A stretch of DNA of 64,000 bases from Flavobacteria bacterium BAL38 (GTDB taxonomy: Bacteria; Bacteroidota; Bacteroidia; Flavobacteriales; Flavobacteriaceae): positions 992,001-1,056,000 of the forward strand of contig AAXX01000001.1 in assembly GCA_000169355.1 (NCBI GenBank). Direction: 5' to 3'. A program made the position numbers and the translations under genes. Shown one piece after another: positions 1 to 8,865 of the stretch; within the stretch, counting starts at the first letter, position 1, and each line of letters starts with the position of its first letter. The notes under the pieces were generated by a model. It worked only from the letters and a program-made list of their open reading frames with translations, was not told the origin of the DNA and made no database searches.

Positions 1-1089
1 AACGCCTTCGTTAGTGTCATTAGCTTCAATACCATGACCTGCGTCACAAACTTCTTTAGCTGCTCTTGAAGCCACATCACGAGGTACTAAATTTCCAAAA
101 GCTGGATATTTACGCTCTAAATAATAATCTCTATCTTCTTCTGCAATTTGTGTTGGTTTTAATTTACCAGCACGAATAGCTTCAGCATCTTCTTTTTTCT
201 TAGGAACCCAAATACGACCTGAGTTACGTAACGATTCAGACATCAACGTTAATTTAGACTGATTGGTTCCGTGAACAGGAATACATGTTGGGTGAATTTG
301 TACATAACAAGGATTAGCAAATAAAGCTCCTTGTTTGTGAATTTTCCATCCAGCAGTTACGTTACTTCCCATTGCATTTGTAGAAAGGAAATAAACATTA
401 CCATAACCTCCAGAAGCAATTACTACTGCATGAGCTGAATGTCTTTCAATTTCTCCTGTAATTAAGTTACGAGCAATAATTCCTCGTGCTTTACCATCTA
501 CTTTTACTAAATCTAGCATTTCGTGACGGTTAAACATTTGCACTCTACCTAATCCTATTTGTCTAGACAAAGCTGAATATGCTCCTAATAATAATTGTTG
601 TCCTGTTTGTCCAGCAGCATAGAAAGTACGTTGTACCTGTGTACCACCAAATGAACGGTTATCTAACATTCCACCATATTCACGAGCAAAAGGAACACCT
701 TGCGCTACACATTGGTCAATAATATTACCTGAAACTTCTGCTAAACGATGAACGTTTGCTTCACGAGCACGGTAGTCACCACCTTTAATAGTATCATAAA
801 AAAGACGGTAAATACTATCACCATCATTTTGATAATTTTTAGCAGCATTAATTCCTCCTTGCGCAGCAATAGAGTGAGCACGACGTGGCGAATCTTGAAA
901 ACAGAATGCTTTTACATTATAGCCCATTTCTCCAAGAGAAGCGGCTGCAGAAGCACCTGCCAAACCAGTTCCTACTACAATAATATCGATTTTAGGTCTA
1001 TTATTTGGAGCAACTAATTTTAAATGATCTTTATAATCGGTCCATTTATCTTTTAACGGACCTCCTGGTATTTTAGAATCTAACTTCAT
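1..1089 (-). CDS. sdhA: Succinate dehydrogenase/fumarate reductase flavoprotein subunit (partial, C-terminus outside window)
   Basis: This is the FAD subunit of complex II, which oxidises succinate to fumarate at the inner face of the membrane. The first 363 residues are present. The Rossmann motif [10 protein letters not shown] is at about residues 40-49, and the [11 protein letters not shown] segment around residue 72 holds the histidine that covalently binds FAD in this family. The substrate-site stretch HPTCIPVHG is also visible. The gene starts 16 nt after sdhC on the same strand, the usual sdhC-sdhA-sdhB order of Bacteroidota, so sdhB should lie beyond the window edge. The rest of the gene (the family is about 670 residues) is cut off by the window, not by mutation. 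Confidence 0.96.
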   Translation of the reverse strand, partial: MKLDSKIPGGPLKDKWTDYKDHLKLVAPNNRPKIDIIVVGTGLAGASAAASLGEMGYNVKAFCFQDSPRRAHSIAAQGGINAAKNYQNDGDSIYRLFYDTIKGGDYRAREANVHRLAEVSGNIIDQCVAQGVPFAREYGGMLDNRSFGGTQVQRTFYAAGQTGQQLLLGAYSALSRQIGLGRVQMFNRHEMLDLVKVDGKARGIIARNLITGEIERHSAHAVVIASGGYGNVYFLSTNAMGSNVTAGWKIHKQGALFANPCYVQIHPTCIPVHGTNQSKLTLMSESLRNSGRIWVPKKKEDAEAIRAGKLKPTQIAEEDRDYYLERKYPAFGNLVPRDVASRAAKEVCDAGHGIEANDTNEGV

Positions 1090-1105
1090 AATATATATGT
1101 GTTGA

Positions 1106-1990
1106 TTATTTTTTGAAATGTAAGAAAACTGGAATAATTGCAAACAATAAAGGAACTATTATTGCAAATGCTTTTCCGAAAAACTTGATTGAAGGCGTAA
1201 ATTTAGAACTAGTTGCTCCAAGTGATTGAAAAGCACTTTGAAAACCATGCCATAAATGGAACGCTAAAGCCAACATTGCTAATACATACCCAATCGTAAA
1301 GAACAATCCGTATTTAGCATCTTTAAAGAAATCAGCTGTTAATTTATACAAGTCTTTGTAGCCAATGAAAACAATTTCTCCATCTACTTTGTTAATTAAA
1401 GTGGTTCCGTTTTTTAATTCCAAATCATATTTGCCTTGGGTTTGATCTTTTACTTCTTTAATAAATTCTGAAGTAATAACATTAGCTCCTTTGGCAGCTA
1501 AAAATGGCATTGGAGATTCTTTAGTACCAACTAACTGCAGTTGTTTTTGCCCCACTCCGTTAGGAATCTCTTTTGCAACTAAAGGCATATTTTTATCAAA
1601 ATGCATTTTAGCCCAAAAATTCACCATGTGTGTTGCAATAAAAACTAAAATGATAGTTCCTAAAACCGCCATGTTTCTTGAAGCAAAACTACTAGAAGAG
1701 CCGTCAGTTTTAGCATAACCTACTGGTCTAGCTTTTTTGTTTTGAATGGTTAACATAATTCCATCAATAGCATGGAATAAAATAGAAATATAAGTAAGAT
1801 AAGATAGTAACTTAACTGCCGGATTGGTGGTCATGAATAATGCATATTCATTAAATTGCTTACTTGTTCCAAAAATCAATTGAAGATTTCCTGCCAAGTG
1901 ACCCGCCAAAAACAAGCATAAAAATAAACCTGTAAGAGCCATCCAGTATTTTTTTACTATAGATGACTTTAATAGTGCTGATTTTGCCAT
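1106..1990 (-). CDS. sdhC: Succinate dehydrogenase cytochrome b subunit (b558 family)
   Basis: This is the membrane anchor of complex II, carrying haem b and the quinone site. The 294-residue protein has about five hydrophobic helices and the family-typical start [16 protein letters not shown], followed by conserved histidines in GHLAGN, FHAIDG, THMVNFW and FHLWHG. I chose the ATG at 1990 over an upstream in-frame start at 2026, because a promoter-like TATTTTTG lies at 2029-2036 and transcription would begin near 2022. A hydrophilic segment of about 80 residues separates the third and fourth membrane helices. This is longer than in compact members of the family but is seen in Flavobacterium relatives as I recall them. 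It probably forms the first gene of sdhCAB. Confidence 0.93.
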   Translation of the reverse strand: MAKSALLKSSIVKKYWMALTGLFLCLFLAGHLAGNLQLIFGTSKQFNEYALFMTTNPAVKLLSYLTYISILFHAIDGIMLTIQNKKARPVGYAKTDGSSSSFASRNMAVLGTIILVFIATHMVNFWAKMHFDKNMPLVAKEIPNGVGQKQLQLVGTKESPMPFLAAKGANVITSEFIKEVKDQTQGKYDLELKNGTTLINKVDGEIVFIGYKDLYKLTADFFKDAKYGLFFTIGYVLAMLALAFHLWHGFQSAFQSLGATSSKFTPSIKFFGKAFAIIVPLLFAIIPVFLHFKK

Positions 1991-2028
1991 AATTTTATTT
2001 GATTGTACTAGTTTTATAAAAATCAAAA

Positions 2029-2059
2029 CAAAAATACAGCTATTTGAAATTAACTACAA
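2029..2059 (-). promoter_or_regulatory. Candidate sdhC promoter
   Basis: On the minus strand TTG (2057-2059) and TATTTTTG (2029-2036) are separated by 20 nt, matching the Bacteroidota sigma-A pattern. The box is about 38 nt upstream of the chosen sdhC start. Confidence 0.6.
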
Positions 2060-2265
2060 CCTTTTAGCACTAATTTATAATGAATTTAAAATAATTTAAC
2101 TGTTGTTGAATACCAGTAAGTTAGAACAACAAAAAAGCAATATGTATATCTTTTTTGCGAAATAATTATTTTGAAACTTTAGAATAATAAGCAATTGTTA
2201 TCAATTTCCATTATAATTTTACTACAGAACCTTTGTAAACTGAAATTATAACGATGTAAAACAAC

Positions 2266-3117
2266 TTAATACGTTTTTGTTACATCTTCATCTATAACGA
2301 GAATAAAGTCGGCTTTATTGTAATATTCCGTTTCTAATTTTTGAATATCTTTTTGTTCCACCGTTGCAATAGTTACAATTTTTATCTCTTTATCCCATTT
2401 TTTTAAATACCAATTAATTCCTTCATAATTATCAGAATGATAGGTTCCGTTGTAATGAACAAAAACACTATTTTCTTTTCTATTTTTATGGATAAAATAA
2501 GCCATTGTTGCATCTTTTATGGCTTGTGCTTTTGGCATTTTATCTCCAGCATGGCCACCTTGCATTTGCATCATGCTTTGATAACCTGGTAAATTAATAT
2601 CAAATTCGATAGGCAATGGCGCAATCCAAGATTTTTCTTCAGACGAAAGCGAATCTAATGCAATCAAATCTTTTCTAAAAACCATACTGGCGTATCTTCT
2701 AGGAATATTTGTTGCTATAAAATTAAATTTTTTCTCTTTGGCAAAATCTACTAAAGGTTTATAATCTGTTTTATAATTATTCCATAATCTAGCTAAAGAA
2801 TCTAAGCCTTTTTGATTGATTTCATCATTTAAATATTGATTTACTTGAGTTTGATTATCAGCTTCTAGCATTTCGGCACCTAAAACTAAATTTTTCTTTT
2901 CGGCTAAATCTTTGGATAATTCGAGCTGTAGCCAATGTACCACAGAATTATTATGATATTCTCCAAACAATATAACATCTGTTTTTTCTCCTGCTTTTAA
3001 AATCTTTTCATACGATGACTTTTTGCCATTTTTATCAAAAACTTGATAGGATTTTTTATCTTGAGAAAAACTCAAAAAAGTACCAAAAACCATTAGAGTT
3101 AATAGAAAATTTTTCAT
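2266..3117 (-). CDS. ChaN-family (haem-binding uptake/Tiki-like) protein, secreted
   Basis: The 283-residue protein begins with a signal peptide (residues 1-19, ending SFSQ). The mature part carries the ChaN/Tiki-superfamily signature FGEYHN at residues 51-56, then GAEMLEA and NIPRRYA. A histidine-rich HYNGTYHSDN segment follows near the C-terminus. ChaN of Campylobacter is an iron-regulated haem-binding lipoprotein, while other superfamily members are metalloproteases; which applies here cannot be read from the sequence. There is no lipobox cysteine, so it is probably periplasmic rather than a lipoprotein. The gene starts 3 nt after the beta-propeller gene upstream, so the two are almost certainly co-transcribed. 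Confidence 0.78.
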   Translation of the reverse strand: MKNFLLTLMVFGTFLSFSQDKKSYQVFDKNGKKSSYEKILKAGEKTDVILFGEYHNNSVVHWLQLELSKDLAEKKNLVLGAEMLEADNQTQVNQYLNDEINQKGLDSLARLWNNYKTDYKPLVDFAKEKKFNFIATNIPRRYASMVFRKDLIALDSLSSEEKSWIAPLPIEFDINLPGYQSMMQMQGGHAGDKMPKAQAIKDATMAYFIHKNRKENSVFVHYNGTYHSDNYEGINWYLKKWDKEIKIVTIATVEQKDIQKLETEYYNKADFILVIDEDVTKTY

Positions 3118-3120
3118 TGT

Positions 3121-5742
3121 TTATTTTTTTGGAGCTGTTAATTCAAATGTTGTAGTTGCAGACGTTTTCCCTTTTACAATTTTGAAATTATATTTTGAAA
3201 CAGGTAAATAGTAGCTATTATTTTGCGAGACAGAAATAGTATTTTTTTTGTGCTTTTTATTCCATTCAGCCGCCGCACCTTTAGACATGGTATAATTATA
3301 AGTAAAGCTATTTAAACCTTTCTTAATTGAAATTTTTTTAGAAAAAACTTCTATTCCTGTTTCGCTAGAAACTAATACAACTCCTTCGTCGTCGGAATCA
3401 GAATAGAACCAAATTTGTTGAGAAGGCTCCATAACTTTTCCCCAAGCATAATTTTGAGTTCCCCAACGCTCAGATTTTGTTCTGTTATTTATATCGAATA
3501 GGTAAATTGGTTTTTCTAAAACACTACTTTTAAGTTGCTGAACTTTTGAAATATCGATTTTATAAATAGATCGACCATGCGTTCCAACAATTAGTTCTTT
3601 TGCTTTTGCTTGAATTTTTAAATCGTGTATTGCTACATTCGGAATTTCGTTTGAAAAATCTTGCCAAGTATTTCCTTTGTCTAAAGAAACAAATAAGCCA
3701 TTATCTGTTCCAACATATAACACGTTTTCGTTTTCAGAATCTTCAACAATTACATTTACAGCCTGAGTTAATCCGTTTGAAATAGAAGTCCATGTTGCTC
3801 CAAAATCTTCAGAAACATAAACATAACTTGAAAAATTATCATTTCTATAACCATTCAAAGTAGCATAAACTCTTTCTTTTTTATAAGCAGAAGCCACCAC
3901 TCTAGAAATCCATAAATTTTGTGGTAATCTAGAAGTTTCAGGACCAGAAATCAATAGCCAAGAATTTCCTCCATCTTTTGAAACATGAATTTTACCATCG
4001 TCTGAACCTACATAAAGTAAACCAAACTGAAATTTACTTTCAGAAATTGTTGTAATTGTTCCAAATGCAACGTTTCCTTCTTTCTCGCCAAAAGTTAAAT
4101 CATCAGAAATAATTGTCCATGTTTTGCCTTGGTTCATAGAACGATGTAAAAAATTAGAACCTAAATAAATTACATCTTGATTGTGTGAAGACAACAAAAT
4201 AGGTGTTTGCCAATTAAAACGAAATGGTTTTTCTCCTTTTGGACTTTTTGGAGTTATTGCTTCTGAACTATTGTTTTTTCTATCTATTTTATAGTAATTT
4301 CCAAATTGAAAGCCCGTATATACAATATTAGAATTTCTATTGTCGATTTGAATTTGCATTCCATCGCCACCCATTAATTCTTCGTAAGGATATTTTCCTT
4401 CTTGATGCCAAGAAACATTTTTTTCATAATTATGATTTCCTACCCAAACTCCATTATCTTGCAAACCACCGTACACATTATACTCTTCTTCGTCATCAAC
4501 ATTTACAGCATATAATTGACCAAGCGCTTCGTTGTTGCATTTAATCCAATTTTCACCATTATCATACGAAATATTAACTCCACCATCATTTCCATTTATA
4601 ATATGATTTGGATTTTCTGGGTTTATCCAAGTCACATGATGGTCGGCATGTACATTTTCTTTGCTAATAGCCGAAAATGATTTCCCTCCATCTTCTGAAA
4701 AAATTAATGGAACTCCGCCCATATAAATACGATTCTGATTTTTTACATCGACTGAAATATTAGCAAAATAATATCCATAAGAATAAAACATATCATCAAT
4801 ATACTTTTCATGTGTGCGATTCCATGTTTTTCCCGAATCTTCTGATTTGTATAATTCACAACCTATTACTTCGCTTTGAAATAAAGCTTCATTAGCATCT
4901 TTTGGCTTATCTGCTTTGCTGTTTGGCCTTTTATTTTGATTATCTACAACCGCGTAAATTATATTTTCATTAAACAGCGCTAAACCAATTCTTCCCACGC
5001 CTTCATTTGCAGGGAAACCACTTTCTTTCGTTGAAATTAATTTCCAAGATGTTCCGCCATCTTCACTTTTATAAATCCCCGATTTTTCACCATCGCCATC
5101 AAAATTCCACGCTTTTCTATCTTTTTGCCAAGACGCAGCAAACATAATTTTTGGATTACTTTTTGAAACCGCTAAATCTATAATTCCAGCATCATCCGCC
5201 ACAAATAGCGTTTGTTTCCAAGTTTTTCCTCCATCAGTTGATTTGTAAATTCCGCGTTCTTTGTTCGTGGTATAAAGATGTCCAACAGCAGCGACTACAA
5301 TCTCGTTTAAATTAGTTGGATTGACCCAAATTCTGCTAATATGATGAGAATCTTTCAATCCTAAATTTTCCCATGTTTTGCCTTTGTCCGATGATTTTAA
5401 AACACCAACACCAGCATACGAAGAACGAGATGCATTTACTTCACCAGTTCCTACCCAAATAGTTCCTGAATTCCAATCTACGGTAACCGAACCACAATTA
5501 ACCGTTTCAGCAGCATCCATTACAGGAGAAAAAGAAGTTCCGTTATTATTGGTATACCAAAGTCCGCCTGTTGCATACGCTACATAAAATTCAGTTGGGT
5601 TTTCTGGATTAATCGCCAAATCAACCACGCGACCACTCATAATAGTTGGGCCAATATTTTTAGCCTCGACTGCTTTAAATAATGAAACTTGAGCAACCGA
5701 AGATTGCAAAATCAATAAAAAGAGTATAGTAAATTGCTTCAT
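3121..5742 (-). CDS. Secreted VPS10/sortilin-like Asp-box beta-propeller protein
   Basis: This 873-residue protein has a signal peptide (residues 1-17, ending SSVAQ) and about ten Asp-box turns of the S-x-D-x-G-x-T-W type, for example YKSTDGGKTW, YKSEDGGTSW, YVSEDFGATW and FVSLDKGNTW. These repeats mark a large beta-propeller of the sialidase/VPS10 (sortilin) type. Bacteroidota annotations often call such proteins 'glycosyl hydrolase', but I see no separate catalytic domain, so a binding or scaffold role is equally likely. The last 120 residues form a different, beta-rich domain. No T9SS sorting signal is evident. The gene is first in a two-gene unit with the ChaN-like protein. Confidence 0.8.
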   Translation of the reverse strand: MKQFTILFLLILQSSVAQVSLFKAVEAKNIGPTIMSGRVVDLAINPENPTEFYVAYATGGLWYTNNNGTSFSPVMDAAETVNCGSVTVDWNSGTIWVGTGEVNASRSSYAGVGVLKSSDKGKTWENLGLKDSHHISRIWVNPTNLNEIVVAAVGHLYTTNKERGIYKSTDGGKTWKQTLFVADDAGIIDLAVSKSNPKIMFAASWQKDRKAWNFDGDGEKSGIYKSEDGGTSWKLISTKESGFPANEGVGRIGLALFNENIIYAVVDNQNKRPNSKADKPKDANEALFQSEVIGCELYKSEDSGKTWNRTHEKYIDDMFYSYGYYFANISVDVKNQNRIYMGGVPLIFSEDGGKSFSAISKENVHADHHVTWINPENPNHIINGNDGGVNISYDNGENWIKCNNEALGQLYAVNVDDEEEYNVYGGLQDNGVWVGNHNYEKNVSWHQEGKYPYEELMGGDGMQIQIDNRNSNIVYTGFQFGNYYKIDRKNNSSEAITPKSPKGEKPFRFNWQTPILLSSHNQDVIYLGSNFLHRSMNQGKTWTIISDDLTFGEKEGNVAFGTITTISESKFQFGLLYVGSDDGKIHVSKDGGNSWLLISGPETSRLPQNLWISRVVASAYKKERVYATLNGYRNDNFSSYVYVSEDFGATWTSISNGLTQAVNVIVEDSENENVLYVGTDNGLFVSLDKGNTWQDFSNEIPNVAIHDLKIQAKAKELIVGTHGRSIYKIDISKVQQLKSSVLEKPIYLFDINNRTKSERWGTQNYAWGKVMEPSQQIWFYSDSDDEGVVLVSSETGIEVFSKKISIKKGLNSFTYNYTMSKGAAAEWNKKHKKNTISVSQNNSYYLPVSKYNFKIVKGKTSATTTFELTAPKK

Positions 5743-5852
5743 TGTATGAATTTTTGTTGAAAATTAGCCAAAACATTGCACTTCTACAAAATTTCTAAAG
5801 TATTTAACAACTTTTCATTTTTATCTTTTTATTTTTGAGAACATTTTTATCT

Positions 5853-5990
5853 ACCACATAGAAACATAGAATTTTGATTCTTTAGAAAAGGCATGTTATT
5901 CATTTAAGTTAACATAGTTAAAACTATCTGAAAATGAAATGCTATATTTTTCTAAAACTTTACAGGCAAACCTATGTATCTCCTATGTTT
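5853..5990. repeat. Imperfect palindromic intergenic repeat (CACATAG / CTATGT arms)
   Basis: The left arm at 5853-5870 contains two ACATAG units, and the right arm at 5970-5990 contains two inverted CTATGT units. The two arms are about 100 nt apart in AT-rich DNA. The first ten bases, ACCACATAGA, recur as an exact inverted copy at 7347-7356 beyond the transposase gene. A related but shorter CACATAG palindrome is at 21626-21668. It looks like a REP-type intergenic family; copy number in the genome cannot be judged from here. Confidence 0.55.
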
Positions 5991-6148
5991 GCTAAGTTAT
6001 AGATTTTAATATTTAAAGTCAATAATTTTACAAGTTTAAAGTGAAATAGAATGAGAGAACAAATGTGTCTAAATAGTTCAAAGAAACATATTCTCACATA
6101 GAAATATCCTCATTCTTTTTTATCTTTTAGAGTCTGAACAGAATGTAA

Positions 6149-6172
6149 GGAATTAAGTTTAGCTTAATATCC
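6149..6172 (+). ncRNA. Candidate structured leader (possible IS110 bridge/seek RNA region)
   Basis: A hairpin with arms GGAATTAAG and CTTAATATCC around a 5-nt loop lies in the roughly 100-nt non-coding left end of the IS110 element, upstream of the transposase. IS110-group elements encode a guide (bridge) RNA in this position. The fold and position fit, but I could not identify target- and donor-binding loops, so only the hairpin itself is directly supported. Confidence 0.3.
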
Positions 6173-6236
6173 AGAATATCCAATAAGGAGAAAAGACGAA
6201 GGAAGATTCATCACTTTATTATTTAAAATTAAAGTT

Positions 6237-7265
6237 ATGAAGGAATTAAAACAGGTTGTTGGAATTGATGTTGCACAAAAGGAATTGGTGGTAACAATTG
6301 GAAGGTTATTAGAGGACTTATCCGTTGATTTATTTTCTTATAAGGTTTTCAAGAATAATGACAAAGGATTTTTAAGTTTGGTTGAATGGGTTGCTAAATT
6401 AGTTGAAAATCCCAAAGAAGTCCATTATGTAATGGAAGCTACGGGAGTTTATCACCAAAAGATTGCTTATTTTTTAGATACCAATCAATTGAAAGTTAGT
6501 ATCGTTTTACCAAACAAAATAAGTAATTATTTTAGAACATTAGAAGTAAAAACTATTACAGACAAAACATGTTCTCAAGTAATAGCAAGATTTGGTCTAG
6601 AAAGAAAATTAGATTTATGGAAAAGACCAAAGACGGTTTACAAAAAATTACAACAATTAACTAGAGAGCGAGATCAAATTGTAGCGGAAAGAGTAATTGT
6701 AAAAAATCAGTTACACGCAGAAAAAATAGAAGCTGAGCCCAACTTAATGACTTTAAAAAGAATAAGCGAAAGAATGAAATTACTGAATAAACAAGAAAAT
6801 GAAATTAAAAATGACATCTCTCAAATTCTGAAAAACAATGCAGAGTTGAAAAAAGAAACAGATAGAATGATGACTATTCCAGGGATAGGAGAATTGACTG
6901 CGGTAATAATTTTAGCAGAAACAAATGGATTTGAATTGATACGTAACAAAAAACAACTAACTAGCTATGCTGGCCTTGATGTAAAAGAGAAACAATCAGG
7001 AACATCAATAAAAGGAAAGCCTAAAATATCAAAAAAAGGAAACAGAAGTATTAGAAAAGCAATGCATTTTCCTTCTTTAGTAGCTGTAAAATGGGATGAA
7101 AACTTCAAAGAATTATATGCAAGATTAGTATCAAAACATGGAATAAAAATGAAAGCATTAGTATCGATACAAAGAAAATTATTAGAAATGAGTTATGTTT
7201 TGTATAAAAATCAAACCATATACGATAAAGAATATAAAAATAGCGTGCAAACACAAATGGCTTAA
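6237..7265 (+). CDS. IS110-family transposase (DEDD-type recombinase)
   Basis: The 342-residue protein has both IS110 domains. The N-terminal RuvC-like domain contains GIDVAQKE (D11), EATGVYH (E67) and TDKTCSQ (D109), and the C-terminal Transposase_20 domain contains IPGIGELTA and SYAGLDV. The segment QSGTS...GNRSIRKA supplies the nucleophilic serine, probably S254. A helical linker (about residues 135-200) joins the domains. The usual D-x-x-D pair of the catalytic tetrad reads D109-K-T-C112 here. The frame is intact, so the element could be active. It is oriented toward pepP and is the only transposase in the window. Confidence 0.95.
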   Translation: MKELKQVVGIDVAQKELVVTIGRLLEDLSVDLFSYKVFKNNDKGFLSLVEWVAKLVENPKEVHYVMEATGVYHQKIAYFLDTNQLKVSIVLPNKISNYFRTLEVKTITDKTCSQVIARFGLERKLDLWKRPKTVYKKLQQLTRERDQIVAERVIVKNQLHAEKIEAEPNLMTLKRISERMKLLNKQENEIKNDISQILKNNAELKKETDRMMTIPGIGELTAVIILAETNGFELIRNKKQLTSYAGLDVKEKQSGTSIKGKPKISKKGNRSIRKAMHFPSLVAVKWDENFKELYARLVSKHGIKMKALVSIQRKLLEMSYVLYKNQTIYDKEYKNSVQTQMA

Positions 7266-7387
7266 CACGCTATAGAGTCTAGTTTTAAACTGACTTAAAA
7301 CAAAATTATAAAAAAATATAGATTTTTGTTGTAAATCAACACAGAATCTATGTGGTTAAAATTTAAACATTAAAAAATATTTACAAC

Positions 7388-8680
7388 ATGAAATACCATC
7401 AAATAGATCGCGATTTGTATATTAAAAACAGAGCTAAATTTTCAGCTCAAATGAAACCAAACAGTGTTGCGATTTTTAATTCAAACGATATTTATCCGGT
7501 AAGTGCAGATAGTACTTTACCATTTGCTCAGCACAGAGATATTTTGTATTTATCGGGCGTTGATCAAGAAGAAAGTATTTTATTGCTTTTTCCAGAGGCT
7601 CCTTACGAACATTTGAAAGAAATTTTATTTTTAAAAGAAACTAACGAACATATTGCAATTTGGGAAGGCGAAAAACTAACCAAAGAACGCGCATTTGAAG
7701 TTTCGGGAATTAAATCAGTGATTTGGTTGCAAGATTTCCACAAAACTTTAAAAGAAATTATGGCGTATACCGATACAATGTACATTAACACAAATGAACA
7801 TTATCGTGCGGTAATTGAAACCGAAACGCGTGAAGCCCGTTTTGTAAAATGGTGGAAGGAAAATTATCCAGCACATAAAGTAGAAAAATCAAATCCTATT
7901 TTACAAAGATTACGTTCGGTAAAAGAAAGTGAAGAATTAGATTTAATTCAACAAGCATGTAATATAACAGAAAAAGGATTTCGCAGAATTTTACAATTTG
8001 TGAAACCTGGCGTAATGGAATATGAAATTGAAGCAGAATTTGCACATGAATTCTTAAGAAATCGTTCAAAAGGTTTTGCTTATACGCCAATTATTGCTTC
8101 TGGAAACAACGCAAATGTATTGCACTATATTGAAAACAACCAACAATGTAAAGCTGGTGATTTAATTTTATTAGATGTTGGTGCAGAATATGCGAATTAT
8201 TCAAGTGATATGACACGTATGGTTCCGGTATCTGGACGTTTTACAGATCGACAAAAAGCGGTTTACAATGCCGTTTTAAATGTGAAAAACGAAGCGACTA
8301 AAATGTTGGTTCCAGGAACTTTTTGGAAACAATATCATGTAGAAGTGGGTAAAATTATGACTTCGGAATTATTAGGATTAGGATTAATCGACAAAGCCGA
8401 CGTGCAAAACGAAAATCCAGATTGGCCCGCGTATAAAAAATATTTCATGCATGGAACTAGTCACCACATGGGATTAGACACACATGATTACGGATTATTA
8501 CACGAACCAATGCAAGCCAACATGGTCTTTACCGTTGAACCAGGAATTTACATTCCGAAAGAAGGTTTTGGTATTCGTTTAGAAGACGATATGGTGATTC
8601 AAGAAAAAGGAGCCGCATTTAATTTAATGCGCAATATTCCAATTGAAATTGAAGAAATTGAAGCGATAATGAATAGTTAG
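7388..8680 (+). CDS. pepP: Xaa-Pro aminopeptidase (aminopeptidase P, M24B)
   Basis: This cytoplasmic metallopeptidase removes an N-terminal residue preceding proline. The 430-residue protein has an N-terminal creatinase-like domain (about 1-175) and a C-terminal pita-bread domain. The five metal ligands are visible: D263 (LLDVGAEY), D274 (SSDMTRM), the histidine of the HGTSHHMGLDTHD segment, the glutamate of TVEPGIY and the glutamate of RLEDDMVI. The length matches the E. coli PepP family. It is followed by a strong terminator at 8711-8744 and appears monocistronic. The IS110 element ends about 100 bp upstream and may have altered its promoter. Confidence 0.95.
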   Translation: MKYHQIDRDLYIKNRAKFSAQMKPNSVAIFNSNDIYPVSADSTLPFAQHRDILYLSGVDQEESILLLFPEAPYEHLKEILFLKETNEHIAIWEGEKLTKERAFEVSGIKSVIWLQDFHKTLKEIMAYTDTMYINTNEHYRAVIETETREARFVKWWKENYPAHKVEKSNPILQRLRSVKESEELDLIQQACNITEKGFRRILQFVKPGVMEYEIEAEFAHEFLRNRSKGFAYTPIIASGNNANVLHYIENNQQCKAGDLILLDVGAEYANYSSDMTRMVPVSGRFTDRQKAVYNAVLNVKNEATKMLVPGTFWKQYHVEVGKIMTSELLGLGLIDKADVQNENPDWPAYKKYFMHGTSHHMGLDTHDYGLLHEPMQANMVFTVEPGIYIPKEGFGIRLEDDMVIQEKGAAFNLMRNIPIEIEEIEAIMNS

Positions 8681-8710
8681 TTTTCAGTCTCAGTCTCAGT
8701 TTACAGTATA

Positions 8711-8744
8711 GACGGCTTGCAGAAATGTAAGCCGTTTTTTTTTT
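8711..8744 (+). terminator. Rho-independent terminator after pepP
   Basis: ACGGCTT and AAGCCGT arms close around a short loop and are followed by a run of ten T residues. A CAGTCT micro-repeat precedes it at about 8685-8702. Confidence 0.85.
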
Positions 8745-8800
8745 GGAACACAGATTGGCGAAATTTTTAAAATTTATATAATTTCTTAAATCTGTGTTCC
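8745..8800. repeat. Inverted repeat with 12-bp perfect arms
   Basis: GGAACACAGATT (8745-8756) and its exact reverse complement (8789-8800) flank 32 nt of AT-rich DNA, immediately after the pepP terminator. It resembles the short palindromic intergenic repeats common in Flavobacterium genomes and is not explained by the adjacent genes. Confidence 0.6.
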
Positions 8801-8852
8801 TAATTTTTTTAATAAAGCTTAAAATTAATTCGAGAAATCGTAGCTAAAAACA

Positions 8853-8860
8853 TATTTTTG
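8853..8860 (+). promoter_or_regulatory. Candidate -7 box of the alpha/beta hydrolase gene
   Basis: TATTTTTG matches TAnnTTTG and ends only 5 nt before the ATG at 8866. Transcription would start at or next to the start codon, giving a leaderless mRNA. No clear TTTG -33 box is present. Confidence 0.4.
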
Positions 8861-8865
8861 CCATC

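Larger units (their letters stand above)
5743..6236. other. Intergenic region with repeats and the left flank of the IS110 element
   Basis: This 494-bp stretch has no convincing gene. It holds the 5' leader of the beta-propeller gene (left end), an imperfect palindromic repeat at 5853-5990, a further CACATAGA half-site at 6095-6102 and the non-coding left end of the IS110 element, including a hairpin at 6149-6172. Confidence 0.7.
6128..7280 (+). mobile_element. IS110-family insertion element (ends tentative)
   Basis: The element is defined by a full-length IS110 transposase gene. IS110 elements lack terminal inverted repeats, so the ends cannot be fixed by eye. The 8-mer TAGAGTCT occurs directly repeated at 6128-6135 and 7273-7280, bracketing the gene, and is my best guess for the junctions. 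This would give a long left non-coding end and a very short right end, as in the IS110 group. Inverted CACATAGA / TCTATGTG half-sites lie outside these points at 6095-6102 and 7347-7354, suggesting insertion within a palindromic repeat. Confidence 0.5.

Noticed and set aside
748..1017. Open frame of 89 codons on the plus strand
   Set aside because: It lies antisense within sdhA and its translation is low in complexity, unlike a real protein.
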